Positions 24,410 to 35,854 of a DNA stretch of 64,000 nt are shown here, piece after piece (position 1 is the stretch's first letter; each line of letters opens with the position of its first letter). Made by a program: the position numbers and the translations under genes. Source of the DNA: Calliphora vicina (lineage: Eukaryota > Arthropoda > Insecta > Diptera > Calliphoridae); the NCBI RefSeq assembly GCF_958450345.1, contig NC_088781.1, positions 26,141,857-26,205,856 on the forward strand, read 5' to 3'. The notes below the pieces were generated by a model that saw only the letters and a list, made by a program, of their open reading frames with translations, made no database searches and was not told where the DNA came from.

Positions 24410-25430
24410 TCGAATTTGAAGTCATATAGATCAGTTTGTTGAAAACAGTCGAACACTTGCAGATCATTAGTTTTTTGTCAGCTCAACGATACATATAAGT
24501 CAGAATGTTCGTCAATGACTGCCGAACCCATTGGCAAATCATATATGATTTCAACATACACTTACAATTGGCTATATTACTATCTATCTATAACAACTAA
24601 AAATATATACATACGTAATTTATGTTGTCGCAAATGAAAAATTATAAAAATTTACTGCAAAATTATTTACAATTCACAAGTAAAAAATGTTTCTTTGAAC
24701 ACAAGACACGAAACCACAAATATTTATTAAAGCCCCACAATGTTTTTATTTAATTTCTTTTGCAGAAACTCTCAACAAATAAAGTTTATGACCTTTAGTA
24801 ACTTTATTAAGTATTTTTTTTATTTTTAAATTTGTATTGAAAAATGTGTGGCCATCTAAATATGTGTTTGATGGGTATTGTTGATTTAAAGCCTTAATTA
24901 ACCATAAATAATTGTTGTTGTTTTGTAAGTTTTATTTGTGTTTTATAATTATTACCTATATCTTTGACTACATAAAATCTTTTAAATTTTTATAGATTTA
25001 CTTAATAGTTGGAATACCAATAAACGATTTATGGCCTAGAATTAGTAGATACGTAAGAAGGTTTGGCAAAATGTAAATAATATTTGAATATAACTTTGTA
25101 AGCAATTTTGTTGTTTACAAATTAAGTTAATTACAAAGATTGTTTGAAATGTTTCTATTGGAGATCCCAGTAGGAAATTGCATTTTAAATGTCATCATAT
25201 TTAAAATACCATCAAATATCATCACAATGATATTTAAACATATTGTATAAAGAAATCTTAAATAAAGCTTTCGATACACACCTAGAGGTAATGTGTAATT
25301 TCGAAAAGCATTTTTTATGGAGGAAAACATTTTATTTTTCTATAATATGTATATTTCTATAAATGAATTGATTTTATCATTATGTCCTCAATGCAAGAAA
25401 GCTATCGCAATGATAGAACTGTTTTTTGTT
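24410..25430. other. AT-rich sequence, no recognisable element
   Basis: About 1 kb of AT-rich DNA. Nothing recognisable was seen. Confidence 0.4.
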
Positions 25431-25439
25431 ACATTTTTG

Positions 25440-25856
25440 GTTAATAAAAAGTGAACAAATTTGAAAACCTATAACTATGTCAGTGAGAAAAACATATTTC
25501 AGTAAGTTTAAGAGGACAATTAAGGTCCTGGATAAGCCGTGGTTTCCAAACATTGTGTGTAAAGTGTGCAGTGGATATTTAAAATAGTTGGAAAGCGGTA
25601 AACGTAGTAAAATTAAGTTTGGTATAACTACGATTTGGACAGAACCGAAAAATCACATTGCAGAATGCTTGTTTATTGTTGGTAAATTACAGGATATGAA
25701 TAAATGGAAAGATTGGACTCTGAGAGAAAACATGAAGGTGGGCAAACAAAAGGTCATAAATCCGCCTTTGATTTCCAGAGATAATATCACTTTACCTCCG
25801 TTACACATCAAATTGGGACTTATGAAACAATATTTGAAGGCATTACTTATATAAAA
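25440..25856 (+). pseudogene. Relic of an uncharacterised multicopy arthropod ORF, N-terminal part
   Basis: The frame reads KPWFPNIVCKVCSGYL, a stop, then from 25588 an open stretch with IWTEPKNHIAECLFIVGK and finally LPPLHIKLGLMKQYLKAL at about 25795-25850. The W.EP..H...C and LPPLHIKLGLMK signatures match, from memory, the uncharacterised multicopy arthropod protein family also seen broken at 12960-13640. Here the N-terminal half survives and the C-terminal half is lost; at 13 kb the reverse holds, with the LHIKL motif shared. Cys residues in VCKVC and the downstream HxxxC could form a zinc-binding module. The in-frame stop before 25588 means that methionine is probably not a real start. 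Confidence 0.6.
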
Positions 25857-25934
25857 CTGGTTCCTGTATTGCTTTTCTTTCTAGAAAGTTTCAAGGTATG
25901 AGTATTGAAAAACAAAAAACTATTTTTTAGGAAA

Positions 25935-26215
25935 AAAAACTATTTAGTTTGAGAACTTTGCCTCACCCGCCTTATACTCCAGACCTTAGCCAGTCCGACT
26001 ACTATTTGTGTGAATCGATGCAGAAAGCTCTCCCTGAATACGCTTCACTTAAGAACAGAGTATCCCAAATTGGCTTGATTTGTTCTTGGCTTCAAAAAAT
26101 AAGCAGTTCTTTTGACGCGGAATCCATATGTTACCAGAATGATGGGAGAAGATCATAGCTAACAATGATCAATACCTTGGATAAATTTATATTGTACAAA
26201 TATTTCAAAATAAAA
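25935..26215 (+). pseudogene. Mariner transposase C-terminal relic
   Basis: LPHPPYTPDLSQSDYYLCESM matches the mariner block containing the third catalytic Asp (…YSPDLAPSDYHLF). It is followed, after frame changes, by NRVSQIGLICSWL and WFRRG/LPERW-like remnants, then 'aacaatgatcaata'. The N-terminal two thirds and the TIRs are absent. This is a different mariner lineage from the one at 41810-42762. Confidence 0.75.
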
Positions 26216-26309
26216 ACCAGAAAAAATCCAGCATTTTGAAGTCATATTCACAGAATTGAAAGTAAATTTATTCAAATACACGTATCTTTGAATTTATATT
26301 ATATCAAGA

Positions 26310-26570
26310 AATCACCATGTAGTGCAAATGCTACATGATCCGTTACTCGCAACGGATCTAGTTGATACAGGCAAAGCTATTTTTTGATAAAAATATATTT
26401 TTACTGCAATTTTATTTTTATTTTTCTTTTAAATACTTTGAATTTAATATTGTTTTTATGTTTTCGTAATAAAAAGTGAAGAGATTATTTTCAAACGCGC
26501 CTTTCTTTTATTGATATCAATTTGATATATTGTGATTAATCTCGATTGAAAATGATTACGACTAACGGAG
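26310..26570. repeat. Repeat shared in inverted orientation with 31540-31700
   Basis: The stretch with 'aaaaagtgaagagattattttcaaacgc' and 'ttgatatcaatttgat' is the reverse complement of 'gcgtttgaaaataatctcttcac' at about 31575. Both neighbours also share 'ttttttgataaaaatat'. It is an unclassified dispersed repeat. Confidence 0.6.
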
Positions 26571-26610
26571 GGTTAAGTAAAATCACTTGGAATTGGAAGA
26601 TGCCTTTTTT

Positions 26611-27228
26611 TATACCCTTCACTATGAGTATATATAAGTTAATCATTCCATTTGTAATTTCTACATTTTTCATTTTCAACCCCACAAAGTATATATAAAT
26701 TCTGGATCGTTATAGATAACGAAGTCGATATAGCCATGTCCGTCTATCTGTATGTATGTTGATATCAACTTTCTGTAGCCCCGAAATTACTTACAAACAT
26801 ATTTCATACATCAATATATCGGGAATTCTCCCGATTGCTATATAAATCCAGAAAATCGGCCCACAAATGTCTGAGATATAAGGAAAAAACCCGGACAACC
26901 TCGATTTTTGGCCTATTTTTGATCTATATCTGGATTACTTAGTCATTAATAAAGACAATATGTTAGATATTACAAAGTCCATTGAAACGATGTATATTAT
27001 TTGTACCTACAATGTATCAAATCGGGAAAAATATTTTTTAACCCGAATTTTCTTTTACCAACAATTTTTTTGTCATTCCTTTTTTTTACACTAATAAATT
27101 AAAAAAAAAATTGGAAAAAAATTTGGAATTTTTTTTCTTTTTTTTTAATTTTCAAAAACAATTTTGGTGTTGGTGAAGGGTATATAAAATTCGGCACAGT
27201 CAAAATAGCTCTCTTGCTTGTTTATATA
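26611..27228 (-). repeat. Family B repeat (DINE-like)
   Basis: It starts TATACCCTTCACTATGAG and ends GGTGAAGGGTATATAAAATTC, a degraded GGC/GCC hairpin, and AGCTCTCTTGCTTGTTT. The interior ('ggatcgttatagataacga', 'gatttttggcctatttttgat') is the reverse complement of 52993-53600. It is non-coding. Confidence 0.75.
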
Positions 27229-27390
27229 TATTTCACTAATAAATTAAAAAAAAAAAAAATTTTAAAAATTAAAAAAAATTTGGAAAAGTTTTAAAAAGTT
27301 TGGAATTTTTTTTTTAAAAATTTTCGAAAACAATTTTTGTGAAGGGTATATAAAATTCGGCCAGCCGCAAATAGCTCTCTTACTTTTTTA
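27229..27390 (-). repeat. Second, tandem copy of the family B terminus
   Basis: The last ~160 bp of the preceding repeat ('cactaataaattaaaa…gtgaagggtatataaaattcgg…agctctctta') is present again directly after it, with a better conserved terminal hairpin. Confidence 0.75.
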
Positions 27391-27509
27391 AATATGTATA
27401 TCCTTTGACTATTGACAATTTTCTAAGAATGTTTAAATTTACGATTCATTAGCTTTAATATTAGATCAAAAAAATAAATTCTGACTAACAGTTCTAACGT
27501 TATTAACAG

Positions 27510-28632
27510 CATAGTTGGGGGTAGTGCACTAATTTTTAACTATCACTAATAGTTAGTGGTAGTGTAAAATATTTCACTAATTTTTTTAATGTTTAGTGAT
27601 GAGTTGAAAAATATAAGCCTCACTCAATAATAGTGATAGTGTAGTTAAAATTTTTTAACTAATAATATTTTGAAAATAGTTAAAATATTTTTTTTGCAGC
27701 CTAATGAAATAATTTTTTCTACACTAAAATTTTTAGTTAAAAAAATATTCCTGCACTATTTTTTTCAACAAAGAAATGTTTTACTCTATTCATAGTTTAA
27801 GTTAATATATTTAAGGAAAAAACGTAAAAGCGGTATATAAATATACAAATTACAATAAAAAGAGAAATAAGCAATTACACATAAAATAATTAGCGACTAT
27901 TGGCTTTAAGTAAAACAAGCTTTTCGAAATTCGAATCACTTAATTTATTTCTCGGAGGAGAATCCACCATTCCACTAAAAGAAAATAAACGCTCTACTGG
28001 AGCAAAAGAAGCCAAAGGCGTGTTAAATTTAAAAAACATTTGCCTTATTATTGGATATTTTTTGAGACTGCAAATATCAGTGTCCGAGCTTAAAAGGAAT
28101 GCACGTATTTCACTATGCCATCTTTCTGAACAAAGGTTGAAGGTCCTAATATTGAAGATGTTAATAAACTAAGTAATTTCTTCAATAACTTTTTCACTTA
28201 CTGTCAATTTCCCCAAAATCTAAGAATCCTACATTATCAGTGTTTTTTTGTGTTATTATTTCTTCGGATGCTGAAAAACACTTTGAAGCATGCTCAACAA
28301 ACATCTGTATATTTAATATTCTAGTTTAAACTGGAATAACTTCACGATCACTAATTTTGAATATATTAGTGCAAAGAAAATTATTGAAGCTTTTTTTTAG
28401 TTATTGTTAAATTTTTTAACTATTTGAGTTTAGTGCTTATTTCTACACTACCACTCAATTGATTTATAGTTAAAAAAATATCACTATCACTAAAAAATAT
28501 TAGTGATAAAAATATAAGCTTCACTACCACTAAAGCTGATGAAAATTAGTTAAAACTATATTTTTTAAAATAATATTTAGTGCTAGTGAAATGTTGATTG
28601 CACTCAACATTTAGTGCACTACCCCAACTCTG
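27510..28632. mobile_element. hAT element with intact 8-bp TSD
   Basis: It is flanked by the identical octamer ATTAACAG (27502-27509 and 28633-28640). The ends are CATAGTTGGGGGTAGTGCAC and the inverse of CAGAGTTGGGGTAGTGCAC. Numerous 'cactaatttttaac' and 'actatcacta' motifs lie inside both ends as subterminal repeats. A transposase C-terminus is present on the minus strand at 27890-28131. At 1,123 bp it is an internally deleted, non-autonomous copy. Confidence 0.85.
27890..28131 (-). pseudogene. hAT transposase, C-terminal dimerisation domain
   Basis: On the minus strand the frame reads AFLLSSDTDICSLKKYPIIR, then FKFNTPLASFAPVERLFSFS, PPRNKLSDSNFEKLVLLKAN and a stop. This is the hAT C-terminal (hATC) dimerisation domain; the APVERLFSFSG and RNKLSD..FEKLVLLKAN blocks are diagnostic. 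Upstream RWHSEIR continues the family pattern before frame breaks. The DNA-binding BED finger and the catalytic core are missing, so no active protein can be made. The normal stop is retained about 380 bp inside the TIR, which supports this being an internal-deletion derivative of a full hAT. Confidence 0.85.
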
Positions 28633-28644
28633 ATTAACAGTATT

Positions 28645-30390
28645 ACTTGGGGTATGTAGCACGCATAAATATGAACCTATATAACAACCAAACTAAAGCG
28701 AATTTCGAAATTCACGATCATTTTAAATTTAGTATGGCCATGGAAAATTTGTGTACCAAATATAATAAAATTCAGAAGGATAAAGGTTTAAAAATTAATT
28801 GTTTATCAAAATGTTTCGTCTCTTCAACTTTACTCGTTTTTGAAAAATTAACTTATGAGTTGAAATAGTATTTTAGAATGAAATTTCTTATCTCCCTACT
28901 TAATACTTTTCAATGAAAAGTTTTCCTAATATTACTCTATGAATTAGCATACCTTAATCTAATTTTAAACATTGATTTTGTAAACCATAGTTGCTACAAC
29001 ATACAAATGTATGTAAGTACGAGTATGAGTATATTAGTAAATAAAAAATTGTTTACCTAGAAGTATGCTTTTATTTATGGTCATCGATTGGTGTGTATGA
29101 CTGTGTTCACAACAATGTGTGTATGTGTGCATCTGTGTGGTTAACTGTTGGTCTTTTTTGTTTATTACAAAATTGTGGTTTACTACACATACTCTTACAA
29201 TTACAATTGTATTGCTTTGTATGTAAATATTGATATTATGTGTTAGTGTATGTAACTATACCTATGCACACATTTATACATTTGGGACTATTACTCTTAT
29301 TATTGTATTAAAATTGTGGTTTTACAAAATTTACATTTACTTTTCCTGTATGTGTAGGTATGTATGTAGATGAATACAATGTATTGCAAAATATGAACTT
29401 GTATTTACAAAATGTTTTGTAATTCATTTGTTCAATTAAATTGTAGACTGTATAACAAAAAACACAAAACAAGACAATAACAACAAACAGAAAAGTTATT
29501 TATTTATTTATATTGTATTTATTTATTTCATTTATTTATTTATGTATACACAAGACAGTATTTACGTTTATTGGTGAATATTATACATACACTTTTACAT
29601 ATATGCATATTGCTGAAATTGTACGTGCATTTTCCAATTATAATGTACTTTAGTAATTAATAAAAACTATATATCGAAATCAAAATAAAATAATTAAAGT
29701 TTTTCAATACGTTTGGTCAATACGATTGTAACGTATCGAAATATTGGTCGAATAACCAAAAAGTATATAAGTATATTATGCGTCCTCATAAGATTCGAAG
29801 AGGATATAGCTACGATCTTCTACGGAAAATTCTTCGATAACTTATGTGTTTTTTAGGAAATATATAGATTTTCTATAGAAAATTTATCGAAAGCTTATGT
29901 CTTTTTTTGTAGGCAATTAATCAATAACTTGAGTTTTCTATAAAAAAAAATATTATCGATATCTTGAGATTTATGTAGAAAAGTGATATCTTAATTTTTT
30001 TATATAAGTAATTGATAGATATTTTAAATTTAGCTAAACAATTTATCTACACATTAAATTTTCGCTAGAAAATTGGACTACTTAAGTTTTGTATAGATTT
30101 TTAATTTTTCTATAAAAAATTTGTCGATATATTAAATTATATATTATTAGATAACACTATTGGATCCCATTGAGTTCGAAAATATGCGAGTTCGGGATCG
30201 CTTCGTTTGAAAGTTTCAGTATGTTTTTTTGCAATTGACTTTAAAATTGTTTCTTTCATTTAAAATATATAAATGACTTTCCAATAAAAGAAAATCGGTT
30301 CGAAAATAGCTGAGTTATTGTCGTTAGTGTTTTCAAAAACTCACTTTTTTCAACAAATTTTAATTTTCTATGTTGATTGTGCGGTTGTAA
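28645..30390. other. AT-rich region with microsatellite tracts
   Basis: There is no gene. TTTA/ATTT-type tetranucleotide runs lie around 29490-29545. A degenerate tandem repeat of 'ttctatagaaaatttatcgataactt'-like units of about 50 bp lies at 29815-30140. Confidence 0.5.
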
Positions 30391-30395
30391 AATAT

Positions 30396-30951
30396 TGTTA
30401 CGAAATTGTACTTGAATTCAAATATAACGATTTTAAGGGGCTGATTTAAAAGTAGCATAATGCTTTCAAATAACAGTGCTGTAATAGCAAACTGTAACAT
30501 ATCTGTGGCCATTATTAAATAAAAGCTTTCAGTTGACCATTGATCGTAAGTTGGCAACGCTGTATTCGAATTCGAATATTCAGTTAAAGAACATTGTAGA
30601 AATAGAGCTTTCTAGATGGTTATGCAGTGTTACAAATAGTTGCAGAGGTTACAGTCGGGAGTGAGTTTGTCAGAGACGCTTTTCGAATAAACATCAACTG
30701 AGTGCCTTAAAGTGTGTTGTGTTTTTCAAGTAAATTCGTGTACATTATAAATTGTGTCTGTATTTCTGAGAATTTATAAACGTGTATAAAAAACATTGAG
30801 TGGCTACTTCATTCTGTGGTTGTTGTTCATTTTGTATAAATAAAGAGTTGTTACAATTTTTAAACTACTAAATGGCTTTTATTTGCAATCAAAAGTATCC
30901 GGTTTATTTAAAGGAAATAAACTAACGTTTTGAAAAGGTTAAAACGTAACA
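30396..30951 (+). mobile_element. Solo LTR (Ty3/gypsy-type), 556 bp, ATAT target duplication
   Basis: It starts TGTTACGAAATTG and ends TTAAAACGTAACA, giving a 7-bp terminal inversion TGTTACG/CGTAACA and the canonical TG…CA. It is flanked by ATAT on both sides (30392-30395 and 30952-30955). ATAT-type 4-bp targets are typical of the 17.6/297-like Ty3/gypsy retrotransposons of flies. A likely polyadenylation signal AATAAA lies near 30838. No internal region remains, so it is a solo LTR from homologous recombination. A second, older copy lies antisense at 8425-8901. Confidence 0.85.
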
Positions 30952-31349
30952 ATATTATAACAAAACTGCATTCCAAAATACCTAACTAAGTAAAACTCAA
31001 CTAAAAAATTAATGAGTCATGCTAATTTTTATGAAAACATAATTTTCGAAATTTTTGGGTTTATCATAGCAGCCATTTTCCAGCCGATTTTTAATTTTTT
31101 TGGCTTTTCAAATGGAAATCTCATATCTTTCAAAAAAAGCTATTTTAAAATTAGTTTAAAAGAAAAATAGTGGTGTTTTTCTAAACCGATAGAACTTATT
31201 AACTGTCAAATGGACAGTCATACTGTTCTACCTTTTTGATAAATTTACTTTGGCAAATCATCATAAATAGTTTGACGCTTAAACAAGGCTACCATATTAT
31301 CCAATTTTACTTTGAAAATCAGTCATCGATTAGCGCAACTTATAAGTTT

Positions 31350-32120
31350 CTGTTTTGCCATATTTTTCTGCCGATTTTGATGAAACTTAAGAAAAATATA
31401 ACATGAACAAAAATCCCAAACATTTAAAATCATAAAAAATCTTGTTAATTTCAATAGTGCTGATAAAAATTTGATTTTTAAAGGACTTCTGAATATTGTA
31501 GTGTGTATTAGAAAGTAGTAAGTCATTTTTAATCAAGACTAGTCGCAATGCATCAAATTGATATCAATAAAAAAGGAGCGTTTGAAAATAATCTCTTCAC
31601 TTTTTATTTCGAAAACATAAAAACAATGTTAAATATATATATCTAAAAGAGTAATACAAACAAAATAGCAATAAAAATATTATTTTATCAAAAAATAGCT
31701 TAAAATTTATGGTGTTTTAAACAATTTACAATAAAAACATGTTTGCAGATCAGTTGCTCAATCGATCAGTTGATCAATTTTGACCACGCATTTTTTAAAC
31801 GGCAAAATATTGTTTTTATACCTGATTTTTTACTTAATAACGTAAATAATGTTTTATTGGGCATTTTTGAAGAATAAAATTGATTTTAAAACTTTAGTGT
31901 ACAGTTGAATGATTCAGTTTACTTAATTATAAAACACATTAAAATTAGCACCATTCATATTGACTGTATTTTTCGGGATTTTAAAAGTTGAGTGCCATTT
32001 TTACCCCAAGTGCCATTAAGGGTTAATTTCCATTTTTTGAGCTGTCATCATAAACACTAGACTTCATGTTATATTTTTCTTAAGTTTCATCAAAATCTGC
32101 CCAAAAATATATAACATTTC
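31350..32120. repeat. Region bounded by an inverted repeat of about 50 bp
   Basis: 'ttttgatgaaacttaagaaa' followed by 'aatataacatga' (about 31375-31405) recurs inverted at about 32060-32092. The DNA between is AT-rich and non-coding. It may be an old TIR element whose true ends I cannot place. Confidence 0.45.
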
Positions 32121-32529
32121 GCTATTTTCCCATTAGAAATTCCCAATATTGAAAAATTTGACTTTTGACCTTCACGATTTAAGGTTTAACCTTTTGCAAT
32201 TTTAGTAAAACTTTCAGAGTAAATTAATAATTATATGAATTATAATTTTCTGAATATGTTCTACTTAAAATTCATAACAGTAAAGAAATTGAGCTTATTC
32301 GACAAAAAATTATTTTTTCACGAAAATCGCAAAATTTAAATCGCAGGTATGGAAAAACCATAGGAGATATTTTCATATATTTATTCCCTATTATATTCTC
32401 AATAAATCCCAATATGATGATAAAAAAGTTCTGAAATTTGTTTAACAAAATTTTTAAAAATTTAAAAATGGAGCTTTGAAACTGTCGTTAAAAAAATAAA
32501 ATTTGATTGGTCACCCCTGCGAATAGGTT

Positions 32530-35140
32530 AATGGTATCATACGAAGACAAAAACTCATATACAAGTTAATATGGATATAGTTTAAGTAAGAATAAACTTT
32601 TGTTTTAATATTTCTCAAAATATGTTAATTTTGTTCCTAAATTTCTTGTTCTAGTGGCCTGAGACACGTTAATGGCCTGGAGAATTTTTAATAACTTTAA
32701 CATTTTTTAACCAATTTTTGGCTTTTATATTTCATTAGAATGACAATTAAGTACGCATTTCTATTCTTTCAAATTAAATAGCAAAAATAATTTTTTAATG
32801 CATAATTTTTACATAAACTGATAAAATTGAATTTTTTCCCCTTGTAAATGTATCTCAAAACTTCAGAGGGCTTTTCACCCCCAAACTGGGGGGGTGAGAC
32901 TGGTCAAAATCCATTTTTAGTTTATTAAGGGCCACCCTAAAAATCATTTTCTTTCGAATAAAAAATTTTATTGATTAAACTTTACTTTTTGGTGTGGTTT
33001 TTTTCAATTTGAAGTTCCAACGGGCTTAAAAAATATACCCTTTACTTCCATTCTCTACGAAGTTTAATAAAACATAGTTGCGATATGAAAACCCCTGCAT
33101 ATTTTTTCGTTAGCTTTTGTATCCCTTTGTAATTTTTCAATAGTTCACTTTATATTCGTTCCTGACCAACAAAAAGTTTCTTGTATATTTTATAAGCAGC
33201 TCTAAACAAAAAAAAAAAATTCAATAATTTGAAAATTTTGAGGTTTTTAATTAAAATTTTAATGAAATTAAATTGCGCTTCCACAGAGGATTTGTTCATT
33301 TGTTATGAGATGAGTGGTGCACGTGATGTTTATGAAATAAACAAAAATATGTATTTACAAAATACTTGTGCAGTATGTACAAATTTAATTTTATATTAAG
33401 TACAATATAATAACTAAAATTGAAAAATAATTGCAAAACTTAGAGCATAGCAGGGATTAATTTTCATTTATATAAAAAAAAGCTTTATTTCAAAATATAA
33501 CTTGCTTGAAATAAGATATAGAAAAGGTATAATATTCTTAGAAATAGAAAAGCAAATTAAAACTTGCTTAACCTTTTCCATTATTTAAATAGTGGAAACC
33601 ATAAGGAAAGTTAATTTAATTAAACAAAGTTTCTTTACTGTCTCGTTATGTACGAATATGGAAAAGATTATATTTTTGTAATTGAAATTCCCAGTATTCA
33701 CCTTTTATTATTAACTTAAATTTTCTCTGCTGTTTTGACTTGGATAGTGTTAATTCCTTTTAATAAAATTGTATGAAATTAAAAGCAAAATTAAATGCAC
33801 TTCATAAAGTCACGTTGTGAGCCAAAAATTTAATTTCTATTTTTTTTTCTTTCCTCCTCATGCATGTGTGCACCTCGAGGCGTATACTTTATATTTAATT
33901 TATATGCAAGTCATGATTATTATCACGTATACGTATGAGGGTTTTTCATATATGTATATTTTCAGCGTTAAATAGGAATTTAATATTCAAATATTCCATG
34001 CATACAAATGACATTAAAAAAGACTTGGCAAAAAAATCAACGTCAAATTAATTATTTAATAATTATTTGATTGTTATTATTATTATTATTTTTATTGCCA
34101 TAATTTTTTTTCGCTGTCGTGTCTGTAAATTTAATTGGTTTATATTATAAGGAAAATAATTTTAATAAATTATTATTAAACATAAATCTGTTAGGTAATA
34201 AGGTGGTGATTAATTGGAAATTATTGTTTATAAAGAATAATTAATATAAGGATAGGATTAAAATGACTTGATTTTTAACTACTAAAGATCACAATGAAAG
34301 GAATCAATAACATGAATCGTGTCATTTAAAAAAACTATTTTAGTTCGCTGTAATCATAATTATTATTGTAATTTTTGCTTTGTTTCTTAATTTCCACCAC
34401 CTTAATTTTAAAATTTAACTTATTTATTAATAATAAATGTCTGCTTTTGTTTTTGGTCTGCATGTATCTGTTCATTAAATTACAATTAATTGTTTTACGT
34501 GCTCGTTCTTTTTCCAAACAATGATAAAATATTCATGACAATGTTTTCAATTTACAATGAACTATATGCATACATACATTCCTACATTGTCACCAATTGT
34601 AATGGAAATTTTGTATAAATTCAAACACTAGAGAGCTATAGAGAATTTAATTGGAATAAATATGTTTGCTATATTAAAGCTTTTCATAAATTTATTAAAT
34701 AAATAAATAAGTCGATTTAAACACATAAATATAATCAAATATAATTTGCATGGAAAATATTCATAATTAAAAATATGAAAACAATTGTATTTACTATCTA
34801 TTTATGGTGCAGTTATTGTTTAATTATTAATTAGTTTTAAAATAATTATAAATTTGTTTAAAGTTTTAAATATTAAAGATAATTTTGGATATTATTATAT
34901 TTTTTCCTTAAGCAGGCTTTTACTCTTAAATCATATTCATGAACTAGTTCAGTATTTTTTCAGAAACAAGTTAACAGTCTCAGTTCTCAGTAGCATATTT
35001 AGTGAGAAATAGCAAACAACATATTTGTACATGAGTAAAAATGTTGCTTGTAAATAGTTGAATAACAAAAATTACAAAATTTTTCAATAACTTGTCTTTG
35101 TAAGTTTGATTGTTTGTTTTTTTGTTGGTTTGTTTGTTTT
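32530..35140. other. AT-rich sequence, no recognisable element
   Basis: About 2.6 kb with runs such as ATTATTATTATTATT near 34076. Short open frames (for example minus strand 34335-34517) have low-complexity Asn/Lys composition and no motif. Confidence 0.45.
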
Positions 35141-35149
35141 TTTGTTTGA

Positions 35150-35562
35150 GCATCACGCCTAAATGGCTAAACCGATTTTATGGAAATTTGGAACATAGAT
35201 AGATCCTTACTTGGAGGCGTCAATAGGCCATTTCTTTTTTCAATACTTGGTCTAGAAAGGTATAAACAGGGGATTATTATTAGATTATTATATAAAGATA
35301 GATTATTACTTGGAGGCATCAATAGGCTATACCTTTTTCATACATTGGACCATAAAGGGATAAAAAGGGGAAAAGCGGGAAAAATAGGTAGCTTTAGTTT
35401 TAAAACATTGAACAAAATATCAAGATTTTTTAAAATCGCAGGATATTTTTTATACATTCAAAATTCCGTTATTAATTATATCCATTTAATTTTTTATAAA
35501 ATCCTTTCATATTTTTTTATTTTACTACGACAGGGGTAGCGAAGCGCACCGGGTCAAACTAG
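35150..35562 (+). mobile_element. Helitron, 3' part
   Basis: The 3' end reads GCGAAGCGCACCGGGTCAAA then CTAG followed by T (35559-35563). A hairpin GGTaGCG-aag-CGCACC at 35535-35550 lies 8 bases upstream of CTAG. That is the standard Helitron terminus (hairpin, CTRR, then host T). Upstream 'cgcctaaatggctaaaccgattttatgg' matches a phrase common in insect Helitron-like repeats. A 119-codon open frame (35180-35539) with two repeats of a 'LLGG(V/I)NR' phrase is just the repeat read in frame. There is no Rep/helicase and no clear 5' TC end. Confidence 0.75.
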
Positions 35563-35854
35563 TATCAATATATTATATAAGCGATTTTTTGCCGATCTTA
35601 TCAGAAAAGTTTTAAAGCTATGTCGCTGAAATATTTAGTTTTCCTTTTTAGTTTTTATCCAAATTATACCATTTCGATGTCATCATATATCAAGCTTTAT
35701 TTTGAAGAAGTAGCTGCAGTATGTTCTGCTTTGAAAACTTTTCCAATTTAACCTTCGTTCATAAATACAACCTTCGCATGACTGATGACCATACGATGCA
35801 TAGTGGTGTCAATCGCAAAAAAGTGGTAATAAACATGAATCTTCTAAAACACTG

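Noticed and set aside
35180..35539. 119-codon frame with a repeated LLGG(V/I)NR phrase
   Set aside because: It lies wholly within the Helitron 3' segment and reads an internal nucleotide repeat; no protein family is recognisable.
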